Origin: an uncultured Prevotellaceae bacterium
GTDB lineage: Bacteria > Bacteroidota > Bacteroidia > Bacteroidales > Bacteroidaceae
DNA: 32,595 nt
Direction: 5' to 3'
Assembly (NCBI GenBank): GCA_900314715.1
Contig: OMWI01000040.1
Span: forward strand, 1 to 32,595
Both the position numbers and the translations under genes were made by a program. A model generated the notes under the pieces. That model was not told the DNA's origin, made no database searches, and was given only the letters and a program-made list of their open reading frames with translations. Below are positions 24,161 through 32,595 of this stretch, one piece after another; position 1 is the stretch's first letter; every line of letters begins with the position of its first letter.

Positions 24161-27005
24161 ATGATATTACCTCGTTTATATTCAACAATGCTGCTATTCT
24201 TATTTTTTGTCGGCTCTGCCTTTGCCATGCAGAATGACAGCATTCTTGTGTCTGGCAAGATTGTTGATGCGATAAGTCAAGTTCCCCTTGTGGATGTTAA
24301 TGTTGTGTTCATGCTTGAAGACAGTACGATTGTAAATCAAGGGAAGACCATTGATTGGTGTAAGAAATATGGTATCAATGATGGTACTGTGCTCATAGCA
24401 TATAACATACCTGTGCCAAGGGCGGGAAAGTATATCATATTTGTCAGTTCACCGGAACATCAAGACACATACGTAAACATCGAAATACCCGAAGGAGAAT
24501 ACGGCAAAAGAACTACGGACTGGGAGGCGGAGGACATAGAATTGGAACGAAACTATTTATTGAAGGAGGTTGAAATAAAAGCCTCAAAGATCTTGATGGT
24601 TAGCAAAGGCGACACGGTGGTGTATAACGCATCGGCCTTCCAGTTGGCTGAGGGTTCTATGCTTGACGCTTTGATTTCACAGCTCCCTGGCGTCCGGTTA
24701 ACGGACGGTGGACAAATATTTGTGAATGAAGAGTACGTAAGCGCTCTTCTTGTCAATGGTCAGGACTTCTTCCAGGGGAATCCAACAGTAGCTCTGAGAA
24801 ATCTGCCTGCTTACACGGTCAACAAAGTTAAAGCTTACCATCGAGGCGATAAAGCAGATTACTTGATAAAGCGCGACTCCATTGAACATCTATCTGACGA
24901 GTTGGTGCTTGATATTGCATTAAAAAAAGATCACCACAACACTTGGTTATCAAATGTAGAAGCTAGCTATGGCAGTAACGAGCGCTACCTGGGACGGCTG
25001 TTTAGTATGTTTCTTTCTGACAAACAACGCCTTACCGCCTTTGCGAACTTGAATAATGTCGGGGATACAAATAAGCCAGATAGGGATATGGAATCTTCAG
25101 CTGAATTACTCTCCCAACAGCCCATTACTGAAATATCTGGTGGTTTTGAATATTTCATCGACATGGGACAAAAACGCACTTTCAGTACGGTACTAACTGT
25201 CAACAGACGCAAAGAGGAAACTTTGACAGAAACAGCTTCAAATATCGTGTCAGGTGATTATCAATCTTTCGCGCGTGCTCGCTCTTCATCAAGATTGCGA
25301 CGCACCGAAATTAATTGGCGCAACTTTGTCAGAATCCCATTCAAAAAAGTGTATTCAGAGTTTACCTTTGGTGGTGAATATGGAAAATCACGCCAGAAGA
25401 CTCACGCCAGTAGTATTGAGCTAAACCGTCTGCCACATGAGGAACGTCGCTTGTCGGCACTCGATAGTGTGCTCCTGCAAACGGCTTCCGATTCCTTGCT
25501 GCACACATTGGTAAATACCTACGTAGAGCAATCTGACGAGAACATTGGCCGTAAAAGTCTTGTCGCTTCAAGTCTGTTGAAGTGGAAAGAGCCTTTGCGG
25601 GGCAACCCCATGTCACTTTATGCTGAAATAAACTATGAAAATCAACATAATGAACGTGATGGGCACTTTGTATTAAAATCATTCTCTCCAACGCAAATAA
25701 CGTCTCGTCAACAAGATGAGCATGGCTATCTGCACGATTTGAATGCAAAAATCCATTTTAACTATGTGTCGACTTTTATCTAAAGTTAAGTTGAAGGTCG
25801 ACTATAATTTAAGTTTGGAACATAGTAAAAGTAGTCGGACTTTGGACACCCTAATTATTGCCCCCGATGCAGATGCGCTGCAACTGTTCGTAACAGACAG
25901 AGAGAATAGTTATGACCGGAATTTGCGCAGTACCAACCATACGCCTGAATTTCAGTTTCATTATCTTTCACCAAGATGGATGTTATCCTTGCATCTCCCT
26001 GTGAGATTTGCTGATATAAAGTACAGCGAGCAGCGCTACGATGTAGTGCACATTCGTAGGAGATATACAGCATTTGAACCATCACTGAAAATAAACAGCA
26101 ATAAAGGTCTTGCATTTACTTATACTCTTAGCCAAGCGAACCCTCCGATGATATATCTCACTGGTTTCTATGATACCAGTAATCCGCTCAAAATTATGCA
26201 ATCAGCAACAAGTCTGATCAACAAAAACTCTCATTCCTTTATGCTGAATTATGCTCATACACAAGCAGAAAAAATAAGAAACATCGGCGTTCAGAGTCAT
26301 TTCATTATGGTTCAAAATGAAGTGACGTTGCAACGACTTTATGATGCTTCTACTGGTGTCACGACTTTCTTGCCCAGAAATATCAATGGGACTTATGATT
26401 TTCTATTACGTGGCAGTTTGTCTCAAGCGATCGACAGACAAAAACACTTCGTTCCGGAAATCATCACACAAATGGGCCTGACGCGAACCGTAGGATTTTC
26501 TGGGCTTCTGGCCGATGAGGCCGTTATGCGTACATCCATGAAAACACTGAACATCTTGGGACAGCTCGGAATAAGATATGCAGCAAGGGATATGGTTTTC
26601 TGTATTCATGTTAAAGGCGAGTGGTTACACGGCATTCCGTCATCATCGTCTTTAGTGGACATAAACCCCTATCGCTTTTGTTATGCAGCCAATGCATTAA
26701 CACCACTTTTGTGGGGAGTACAGTTCAATGTCAATTGCTCGTTCTACACCGTTCGAGGATATCACGAAGAGGCGATGAACACGAACAGCGTCGTGCTGAA
26801 CCTATCGCTTTCGAAATCGTTTCTGCGCAGAAAAAATCTGACCATAAAATTTACGGGGTTCGATGTTCTGAACAACATTCGAAACATACGGTGTAGTGTG
26901 AATACAAATGGACGAATAGAAACATGGAGCAATAGCCTGAGCCGCTACTTTATGTTGCACTTCGTATATAAGTTTAGCACAAAAGAAAAATCGAATAAAA
27001 TATGA
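24161..27005 (+). pseudogene. TonB-dependent-receptor-like outer-membrane beta-barrel protein, frameshifted
   Basis: About 947 aa if repaired. From M at 24161: signal peptide with LLFLFFVGSAFA, a carboxypeptidase-regulatory-like domain (about 28-125), a plug-like segment (VVYNASAFQLAEGSMLDALI, then LPGVRLTDGGQIFVN; about 145-215), then a long beta-barrel ending in an aromatic strand FMLHFVYKF. The frame breaks at the TTTT of 25773-25776: removing one T joins the two halves exactly (V-S-T-L-S-K-V-K). The first frame ends at 25783 and the second is open to 27005. The stop overlaps the glycosyltransferase start by ATGA. Likely role: export or uptake of a peptide or glycan at the outer membrane. 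Homopolymer error or phase variation is possible. Confidence 0.75.
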
Positions 27006-27865
27006 TTGAAATGAAAGATTTCAACACACCGCCGCCAATAGTCTCGATAATTCTACCAGTATACAATGCAGGTAAGTATCTCAAGGAATGTGTAATCAGC
27101 ATACTTGAGCAGACTTTTGATTCATATGAATTGTTGATATTAGATGACGGAAGCACGGATGGTTGTACAGATTTTTTACTCAACTATTCTGATTGCCGTA
27201 TTCGATTAATAAAACGTAAACACAATTACATCTCAACACTTAATTATGGTCTTTCTATTGCTAGAGGTAAATATATCGCACGTATGGATGCCGATGATAG
27301 AATGATGCCTACTCGATTATCAGAACAAGTTGCTTTTCTTGAACAAAATAGTAATATTGTGTTGTGCTCTACTCAGATGATACGACTAGGAAGCAATGAA
27401 TTGCTCAACACTGTTTTGAGCGGAACCATAAAGGAGTTTGCACACGTACTTTTACTATGCAATTTCATTGCACATCCAACAGTTATGCTTCGTACAAATT
27501 TTCTACGTTTGCACAAACTAAAATATCGTTATAGTTATATATTTGCTGAAGATTACAAACTATGGGCAGAGATTGCTTGTAAGGGAGGGCAGATTCATAT
27601 TATTCCCAAACCTCTATTAGAATATCGTATTCATAAAGAGCAAACAAGTATTATATATAATCAACAGCAAAGCATTATCGCAGATAAGATTCGCAACGAA
27701 TTGTTGGTGTTTCTGATTAACAATAAAGCAAAAACTCATGCAGCCCTTTTAAGAAAGTTTCTCAATGTATGCAAATTACTAAATAAAGAGATGTTGATTG
27801 ATGATGTGCAAATTTTCCATAACTATCACTTAATATTTTCACGTTTATTTGAAAACGATGAGTAA
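27002..27865 (+). CDS. Glycosyltransferase family 2
   Basis: 287 aa. GT-A fold: VSIILPVYNAGKYLKECVIS (14-33), LLILDDGSTDG (45-55), and the metal- and nucleotide-sugar-binding ARMDADDRM (91-99). EDYKLWAEIA (about 186-195) is the acceptor-side acidic motif. No transmembrane segment. It starts by a 4-bp ATGA overlap with the outer-membrane protein gene and ends overlapping the C39 gene, so all three were translated as one operon. In a peptide-export locus it may glycosylate the product. It is the only gene of the cluster that looks fully intact. Confidence 0.9.
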   Translation: MIEMKDFNTPPPIVSIILPVYNAGKYLKECVISILEQTFDSYELLILDDGSTDGCTDFLLNYSDCRIRLIKRKHNYISTLNYGLSIARGKYIARMDADDRMMPTRLSEQVAFLEQNSNIVLCSTQMIRLGSNELLNTVLSGTIKEFAHVLLLCNFIAHPTVMLRTNFLRLHKLKYRYSYIFAEDYKLWAEIACKGGQIHIIPKPLLEYRIHKEQTSIIYNQQQSIIADKIRNELLVFLINNKAKTHAALLRKFLNVCKLLNKEMLIDDVQIFHNYHLIFSRLFENDE

Positions 27866-29222
27866 ATTATATAGCATGAGAATCTTCCCATTCTACCCAC
27901 AATACGATATGATGGATTGTGGATCAGCTTGTTTACGCATGATTGCTAAATGGTATGGTGCTGAATATTCCATACAAACATTGAGAGAAATGAGTTATAC
28001 GAATCGTGAGGGTGTCTCCTTAAACGGTATAAAAGTTGCAGCAGAGAGCATGGGGTTTCGGGCCTATGGAATCCGTATTACAATTGAAGATTTAATAAAA
28101 GAAGCATGCCTTCCCTGTATCCTGCACTGGAATCAGAACCATTTCGTCGTGTGCTACGGCATTGAAAAGTCTAAACATGGAGGGTTCAAAATACATATAT
28201 CAGACCCAGCCTCACAGCGTCTGACATATACGAAGGAAGAGTTTGAACGATGCTGGATAGGACCTCAGGCACATGAAGACAGCAATGGCGTGGCTCTGCT
28301 GCTTGAACCCGGTGATGATTTCGGCAAGATAGAGGACGAATACCGAAAGAACAGCCGCAGCATGCTGTCTTTTGCCGGATATTTCACACCCTACCGCAGC
28401 ATGATAGGCCAGTTGGTTTTGGCCATGCTCGTAGGTAGCGTGATACAGATGATACTGCCGTTCCTCTCTCAGGCGATGGTTGACCAAGGCATCAACGGAC
28501 GTAATTTGAATATAATCACGTTAATCCTTTTTGCTCAGCTTGGTTTCTTCGTTGCCACATTGAGCATAGACTACATTCGCTCGTGGATTATGCTCCATAT
28601 GAACTCGCGCATCGACATCAGCAGCTCTGCCCTACAACGCGATACTCGCAGCCGCTCCACCAACTTCTCCGTCAGCAGCACGAAGAACATCCCGAGCATC
28701 TTCACCAAACTCGGGGCGGATGCCTCGTATGGTTTCGGCGACAGCGAGCAGGCCATTTCCTCCCCTATGGGGGGAGGTCAGGAGGGGGCCAACATCATCA
28801 AGGTGCGCTCCAACAACTACAACCTCCACGGCAATGCCTCTGTTACCCCCATCCAGTGGCTCGAACTGCGCTACGACATCCGCTACGGCTGGTCGCGCTC
28901 CCGCTACTCCGAGGAAAGCAATACAGTAACCTCCCTCACCCATAGCGGAGCCATACACATATTTCCCATCGCCACCCTCGACCTATCCTTGGACTACGAC
29001 CATGTGCGCCGTCAGATTACCACCGACCAGTACAAGCGAATGTCCCTCTTCAACGCCTCCGCACAGTACAAGTGGAAGCAGTGCGTCCTCCGTCTGGAAC
29101 TCACCAATCTCCTGAACCAGCGCAGCTACTCCTACACCGTCTTCGACGGCATCAACACCTACACCTATGACTACGGCCTCTGCGGCCGCACCGCCCTAAT
29201 GAGGCTAACATTTAAGTTGTAA
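27858..29222 (+). pseudogene. Chimeric ORF: C39 peptidase-ABC transporter N-terminus fused to an outer-membrane barrel C-terminus
   Basis: 454 codons in one frame from ATG 27858, which overlaps the glycosyltransferase stop (ATGAGTAA). Residues 1-140 are a C39 double-glycine peptidase: Q15, Cys21 in DCGSAC, His95 in NHFVVCY and D116 in ISDPA. Residues 165-254 are the first helices of an ABC transporter membrane domain, cut after MLHMNSRIDIS. From about 28621 base composition turns C-rich and the sequence becomes a beta-barrel: WLELRYDIRYGW, LDLSLDYDHVRRQ, RLELTNLLNQRSYSY and a final LMRLTFKL. The ATPase domain is missing. A C-rich palindrome (28759-28777) sits in the barrel part. Not functional as a transporter. 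Confidence 0.8.
28759..28790. repeat. GC-rich palindromic repeat inside the chimeric ORF
   Basis: CCTCCCC, a 3-bp loop, GGGGGGAGG, then TCAGGAGGGGG. The element is read in frame as S-S-P-M-G-G-G-Q-E-G. It resembles the C-rich palindromic repeats usually found between genes in Bacteroidales. Confidence 0.6.
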
Positions 29223-29284
29223 GGTAATTAAATAAGACATAAAGAAGATTAGTTAAACAAAGTAATTTTTGTTGGCTTCGCCTT

Positions 29285-29347
29285 CGTTTTCTCGCCATGC
29301 CAAAGCACAAACAAGTTTGTTTTTGGTCATTTGGCTTAACGAAAACG
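29285..29347. repeat. Long nested hairpin
   Basis: Four nested arms: CGTTTTC/GAAAACG (outer), GCCA/TGGC, CCAAA/TTTGG and ACAAAC/GTTTGT (inner, loop of 2). It lies about 60 bp after the chimeric ORF. The T-rich tail of a terminator is absent. Confidence 0.7.
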
Positions 29348-29369
29348 TTCAAAGACCTATAGGCATCAA

Positions 29370-29402
29370 AGCCCCGTCTCGTCGTGATGACGTGACGGGG
29401 CT
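29370..29402. repeat. Strong GC-rich hairpin
   Basis: AGCCCCGTC-T-CGTC pairs with GACG-T-GACGGGGCT: 13 pairs, one mismatch, 5-nt loop. No T run follows, so it is not a typical terminator. Confidence 0.7.
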
Positions 29403-29923
29403 GTCAAGATTTATTAAATGGTTGCTGCGCAATAATGCGAACTGTGACTATTTATGTTTGCTGAGCAATAAGACCTGTTGGCCATTTAATATCTGATGTC
29501 CAAAACGTGACGTTTATTAGTCAGGAAGAACTGGCATCAAAGGCTTGCTGTGGTGTGGCTGCCTCCAATCGAGCAAAGCGATGAAGGGGTATTAGGCTGC
29601 CCACCCTTACCCTTGAATGGCTAACGGAGCGAGCTCCGACGTGTCGGAAACGGCCTTCGGATGCCTTACGAAATGTTGCGCATAATTGAGCCGTAGAAAG
29701 CCCGCTTTGAATGGTGTTTTGAAAAAACGCTTAGCCTAATAAGAGTTAACAGAAATTAACTCGGTTAGCACAGGGGCTTTTTGCTGAGCGGAGCAAGCTC
29801 GTTTGATGTATGGAAAAGTCGTTGCTGTCATGGCATGGTGCCATCAGATTTCATTCGTGCGGATGACAGTCACTTGAAGAGTTTTCAAAGTCGTTGTAAC
29901 CCTCATAGCTCGCTATTTTATCT

Positions 29924-29970
29924 GGGCAGCCTCCCAATCACCGAAGGGGGATTGGGGAATTAGGCTACCC
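29924..29970. repeat. Hairpin GGGCAGCCT/AGGCTACCC
   Basis: Outer arm GGGCAGCCT with AGGCTACCC (one mismatch), inner arm CCCAATC with GATTGGG. A diverged version with the same layout lies at 29557-29602. Confidence 0.65.
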
Positions 29971-30465
29971 ATGACTTTGAAAAAGTGGCATCGGCAAGCC
30001 GATTAGACAGACTGGATAAAATTTCCCAGGGTTCATCGCCGCTATTCAAGACCGACCATGTGTGGAAACGCCTTCGTGCCAGATTCTGTGACCTCTGCTT
30101 GCAGATTTATGTGGTCAATTCACCGTTCGATGAAAATCGGAACGGGTAATGAGCTTCCCGATACTTGAAAAATGTGGCACATGGGCAAGCCCAGTGCCCC
30201 GAAGGTCTGAAAAAAGACTATACAGGTGTGGACGGATGGCCTTGCCAGCCCATAAGTCTCTCGTTGAAGCTCAGGAATTGGCTTCAGGGCACGTTAAAAT
30301 CCTTTCGTGGGTAATCATGCCTATAGGATGACGAAACTCTGAATTTGGACATTTCTGAGGCTTCTGAGGCTTCGTTGCTTGAAAGACATGACATCGCATC
30401 GGTTACAGAGCGAGAATATTGCCGACTCCCTTCAGTCGCAAACCTTTGACAGAAGGGAAAGGAAA

Positions 30466-30672
30466 ATGAGCAATTTGCATGGTTGTCCATCTGGAAATCT
30501 GCAGTGCATTGCAAGCCCAATGCCGTTGCAAGATTTGCTGCGCATTTACCACATCCGTAAAATACCAAACATTGCGACTCTTGCCTTTGATTTGAATATC
30601 ACCTATAGGGCTATACTCAATATAGAGTTATACAAATGGCAGCCACAAAAGAGATTGCAGAAACTCCGCTAA
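30466..30672 (+). CDS. Possible small protein of 68 aa
   Basis: From ATG 30466, preceded by a purine-rich GGGAAAGGAAA. It reads MSNLHGCPSGNLQCI, then PMPLQDLLRIYHIRKIPNI and a basic end KRLQKLR. The middle part looks helical and protein-like, but I do not recognise a family. The 3' end overlaps the first CTATAC repeats. It could be a remnant of a longer gene, as the frame is open from 30379. Confidence 0.35.
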   Translation: MSNLHGCPSGNLQCIASPMPLQDLLRIYHIRKIPNIATLAFDLNITYRAILNIELYKWQPQKRLQKLR

Positions 30673-30905
30673 TGTATAACCGTATATCTATATAAGGCTA
30701 TACATTGCAAAGCCGTCGCGCCAAATGTAAAGCTATATGCCTATATCCCTGTACATTCATACATGCTATAACCCTATACGGAAAATAAGCCTATACTTGG
30801 TATATGCTAATACTGAATATACCCCTATACGTTGTGGATGTGTATATGCCTATAGGCTTATACTCTTTCATAGTGTATAGGTATGCCATCGTTATATGGC
30901 TATAC
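30602..30905. repeat. CTATAC repeat array (iteron or centromere-like)
   Basis: CTATAC occurs directly at 30611, 30698, 30774, 30791, 30825 and 30900, and inverted at 30875. Related TTATAC, CCTATA and a CCTATAGG palindrome (30849-30856) lie between. TATAAGGCTATAC (30691) and TATATGGCTATAC (30893) differ at one base. It lies directly behind the ParA operon and its terminator. The position and form fit a partition site or a replication origin. Confidence 0.65.
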
Positions 30906-30949
30906 AAAAAAATGCAGACACGGAACCAACATTCAGTTCGGTGTCTGCA
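30906..30949 (-). terminator. Terminator of the ParA operon
   Basis: On the minus strand a 14-bp stem with one mismatch (plus 30936-30949 with 30913-30926, 9-nt loop) is followed by seven T (plus 30906-30912). It lies 23 bp after the last gene's stop. Confidence 0.85.
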
Positions 30950-30972
30950 CAAAAGGAGGAATCGTGTAACGG

Positions 30973-31407
30973 TCAGAAGAGTTCTTCAGACGACTGATTG
31001 GGTTCAATCAGAATTGGGCCACGCTTCTTTTCGTATTTGCAAATGCACTTGGTGAACATGCTTTCAACGACAGCCCTTACAGTCAAGTGCTCCTGCCAGG
31101 CGATAGCCCTTACCTTTGATATGATGTCTTTGTCACAGATGCAAGAGAAGTGGCCGACCTTATCAGGGGTTGAGCCATCGACACTGACATCGCCTTTTCT
31201 CCTGCGTCCACGCTTGCGGACAGGCTTCTCTGCCGTATCAGGTTCATGCTCTTCCTGCATGGGCTGTTGCACGGATAGTGTTTGGAGAACTGCTTCACTC
31301 TGCTCCTTAATGGCAGAAGTATCTTCCAGACTATTCTGCGGCTCTGTTTTCTGCTCTGTTGATGGCTTTTTGCCGAAGATTTCATTGAAAGCGTTGTCTG
31401 GATCCAT
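30973..31407 (-). CDS. DUF3408-like small DNA-binding protein
   Basis: 144 aa. Residues 1-60 are acidic, Gln/Glu-rich and probably disordered; 61-72 are the basic KPVRKRGRRRKG; 90-130 form a ribbon-helix-helix-like part with DIISKVRAIAWQEHLTVRAV and VESMFTKCICKYEKKRGP. DUF3408 proteins follow ParA-like genes at the start of Bacteroidales conjugation regions (TraB/TraC position) and on plasmids. Its ATG shares one base with the ParA stop (TAATG), so it is the second partner of a ParA system. It could bind the CTATAC array just downstream. That binding is inference. Confidence 0.7.
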   Translation of the reverse strand: MDPDNAFNEIFGKKPSTEQKTEPQNSLEDTSAIKEQSEAVLQTLSVQQPMQEEHEPDTAEKPVRKRGRRRKGDVSVDGSTPDKVGHFSCICDKDIISKVRAIAWQEHLTVRAVVESMFTKCICKYEKKRGPILIEPNQSSEELF

Positions 31408-32069
31408 TATTCTGCACCTCCTTTCTGCAATTCATTGATAACAGGTTCAAAGGCATACTTGACTGCATTCCTCTGATAGGTAGTAAGCGGAAACAGCGTA
31501 TTATAGTCGCCGATGACCACGCTGCGCTTTATCCTCGGTGTTATCGTGCCATAGGCTTTCAATTGCTCAATGGCCTTGTCTCTTTCCTGCTGGAGGTGTT
31601 CACGCCTTTCCTCGACCGACACAATGCCATTGGGGACGAAGAATATCTTCGCTCCGAAGTGAGCTTTGAATACCTCGCAGAACATCTGGGTGGCATCAAG
31701 CGTATCGCTGTCATAATGGATAGGTACTACAGCAATGTCAGCACATGAGTAGATGACTTTGAGGTTCGGGTCAACAAGGTTACCCGGACAGTCAATGATG
31801 ATGTCGTAGGGCAGTTGCTTCAGTTTCGACATGATTTGCGTCACCTCTTCTGTAGTCCTGCCCCAGAACGTTTCAATCTCCCAGGGCAGACTGGCATCGG
31901 GATTATGCTGAAGGTCACGCTTACGATGACGGAACAGGGACTGCTGAAGGTCGGCATCGACTACGGCGACGTTTCTGCCGATATTGGCAAGGTTGGTGGC
32001 AAAGATACCACAAAGGGTTGTCTTGCCTACGCCTCCTTTTACGTTAGTGTATAATACAATCTTTCCCAT
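31407..32069 (-). CDS. parA: ParA-family partition ATPase
   Basis: 220 aa. Deviant Walker A KGGVGKTT (11-18) with the signature Lys11, A' motif VVDADLQQS (36-44), and Walker B IIIDCPG (90-96). No N-terminal DNA-binding extension, so a short (type Ib or TraA-like) ParA. These ATPases position plasmids or conjugative-element DNA using a small DNA-binding partner, which is the next gene here. The start is 6 bp after the stop of the winged-helix gene. No oriT, relaxase or Rep gene is in the window, so plasmid and ICE origins cannot be separated. Confidence 0.9.
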   Translation of the reverse strand: MGKIVLYTNVKGGVGKTTLCGIFATNLANIGRNVAVVDADLQQSLFRHRKRDLQHNPDASLPWEIETFWGRTTEEVTQIMSKLKQLPYDIIIDCPGNLVDPNLKVIYSCADIAVVPIHYDSDTLDATQMFCEVFKAHFGAKIFFVPNGIVSVEERREHLQQERDKAIEQLKAYGTITPRIKRSVVIGDYNTLFPLTTYQRNAVKYAFEPVINELQKGGAE

Positions 32070-32075
32070 AGTTAT

Positions 32076-32510
32076 TCAGATGATTAGTTGATAAACAAGT
32101 TCGTTGTCACTCGAAAGGTTCGGTATAACCTCGTTTCCGTGCTGCCATCCAAGCAGGCACTTGATGTCTGTCACGGAAGACACGTTGCCCGTGCTTACCC
32201 TGACAAGTCCGTCTGCCTCCAGTTCCTTCAGGAAACGTGTGACCGTACTGCGGTTGCAGTTCCATTCCTTGCTAAGCTCAGAATGCGAAGCACCTACCTG
32301 TCCCGTCTGAATGCTGTAACCGATGCCTCGCTTTGTCTGCGTGCCATCGGTTTCTGCAGCATGACGGAGCAATGAGAAGAAACGGAACATCCTCTGTCTT
32401 GGCTTCAGGTCTTTGGCAAGATTGTCAATGTCCTGAAGCGACAGGGACAGGATGAGCCGTGTTTCAGAATGATAGTTCTCCATAGGCATACATTTTATAT
32501 GGTTATACAT
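32076..32510 (-). CDS. Winged-helix DNA-binding protein of the ParA operon
   Basis: 144 aa from ATG 32510, whose ATGTATAA overlaps the stop of the gene upstream. An alternative start is MENYHSETR (ATG 32483). The middle has DLKPRQRMFRFFSLLRHA and the winged helix SHSELSKEWNCNRSTVTRFL, then KELEADGLVRVSTG. MarR- or replication-initiator-like winged helices of this size act as plasmid regulators, but no close family is recognised. Its 5' end contains a copy of the CTATAC-type motif (32496-32508), so it or a partner may regulate itself. First complete gene of the operon in this window. Confidence 0.65.
   Translation of the reverse strand: MYNHIKCMPMENYHSETRLILSLSLQDIDNLAKDLKPRQRMFRFFSLLRHAAETDGTQTKRGIGYSIQTGQVGASHSELSKEWNCNRSTVTRFLKELEADGLVRVSTGNVSSVTDIKCLLGWQHGNEVIPNLSSDNELVYQLII
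32496..32508 (-). promoter_or_regulatory. CTATAC-type motif at the start of the ParA operon
   Basis: TATATGGTTATAC differs at one base from TATATGGCTATAC at 30893-30905 in the repeat array. It overlaps the winged-helix start region, a natural operator position. Confidence 0.45.
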
Positions 32511-32595
32511 GGGTTCTCTCAGAACGGGGAACGCTGAGACTGGAGAGGTGCAAGGCAGCTTCCTCCCTAATCTCATCCTCGGACTTCACCTTCAC
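32503..32595 (-). CDS. 3' end of an unidentified gene
   Basis: The minus frame is open from the right edge of the window to TAA (32503-32505): 30 residues, KSEDEIREEAALHLSSL in the middle and P-R-S-E-R-T-H-V at the end. The composition is protein-like, and the end overlaps the ATG of the next gene by 8 bp, as in coupled operons. Too short to identify. Confidence 0.5.
   Translation of the reverse strand: MKVKSEDEIREEAALHLSSLSVPRSERTHV

Larger units (their letters stand above)
29223..30465. other. ORF-poor, hairpin-rich region of about 1.2 kb
   Basis: No frame gives recognisable protein on either strand. Hairpins seen: 29285-29347 (nested), 29370-29402 (13 pairs), 29557-29601, 29625-29638, 29743-29762, 29790-29800, 29924-29970, 29991-30002 and 30182-30193. 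Two pairs of these look like diverged copies of each other. It may be a structured RNA, a decayed gene region or the end of a mobile element. Confidence 0.55.

Noticed and set aside
29269-30331. Plus-strand ORFs of 60-75 codons at 29269, 29781 and 30149
   Set aside because: They run through hairpin arms, have unlikely composition and lack start signals.
29223-30465. Group II or group I intron
   Set aside because: No domain V-like hairpin, no reverse transcriptase and no homing nuclease in or near the region.
1-32595. Genome-wide recoding of TAG to a sense codon
   Set aside because: GIY-YIG, topB, sensor kinase, response regulator and SIR2 genes end properly at TAG at their expected lengths.

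Overview
The window looks like a chromosomal segment of a Bacteroidales bacterium, most likely Prevotella-like. The evidence is Bacteroidota-type promoters (TTTG, a 19-20 bp gap, then TAnnTTTG), start sites without Shine-Dalgarno sequences outside the ribosomal genes, an RprX/RprY-like two-component pair, a BspA-like leucine-rich-repeat remnant, and a ParA/DUF3408 pair typical of Bacteroidales mobile DNA. This is inference from gene content; no rRNA or tRNA gene was seen.

Layout. 1-2253: 3' part of a GH9 glycosidase gene with one in-frame amber codon. 2254-2912: no gene, but two unusual repeat structures. 2913-6681 (minus): GIY-YIG protein, DUF4375 lipoprotein, topoisomerase III and a LUD-domain protein. 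6978-9238: sensor kinase and response regulator. 9454-11620: ribosomal protein genes rplU-rpmA and rpsF-rpsR-rplI, with a small convergent membrane-protein gene between the two groups. 11621-12979: a 22-nt repeat array and a 5'-truncated LRR gene.

12980-21752 is an anti-phage defence island. It holds an AbiL-type pair (AAA ATPase plus RloB/Toprim-like protein) and a SIR2-HerA pair on the plus strand. On the minus strand follow an overlapping pair (a 334-aa protein of unknown family plus a membrane putAbiC protein), a 76-codon gene with two amber codons, and an internally deleted AlbA/Schlafen-HTH regulator. Truncated Crp/Fnr gene starts sit on both sides of the minus-strand part.

22092-29222 is a decayed peptide (RiPP/bacteriocin-type) export locus: a TPR membrane regulator, then divergently a precursor-type leader fused in frame to an outer-membrane protein gene, a frameshift in that gene, a family 2 glycosyltransferase, and a C39-peptidase ABC transporter whose 3' half has been replaced by the end of another outer-membrane beta-barrel gene. 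Several genes keep translational-coupling overlaps, so this was once one operon.

29223-32595: about 1.2 kb that is rich in hairpins and poor in ORFs, a CTATAC repeat array, and a minus-strand partition-like operon (winged-helix protein, ParA, DUF3408-like protein) with its own terminator. This is probably the edge of an integrated plasmid or conjugative element that continues past the right end.
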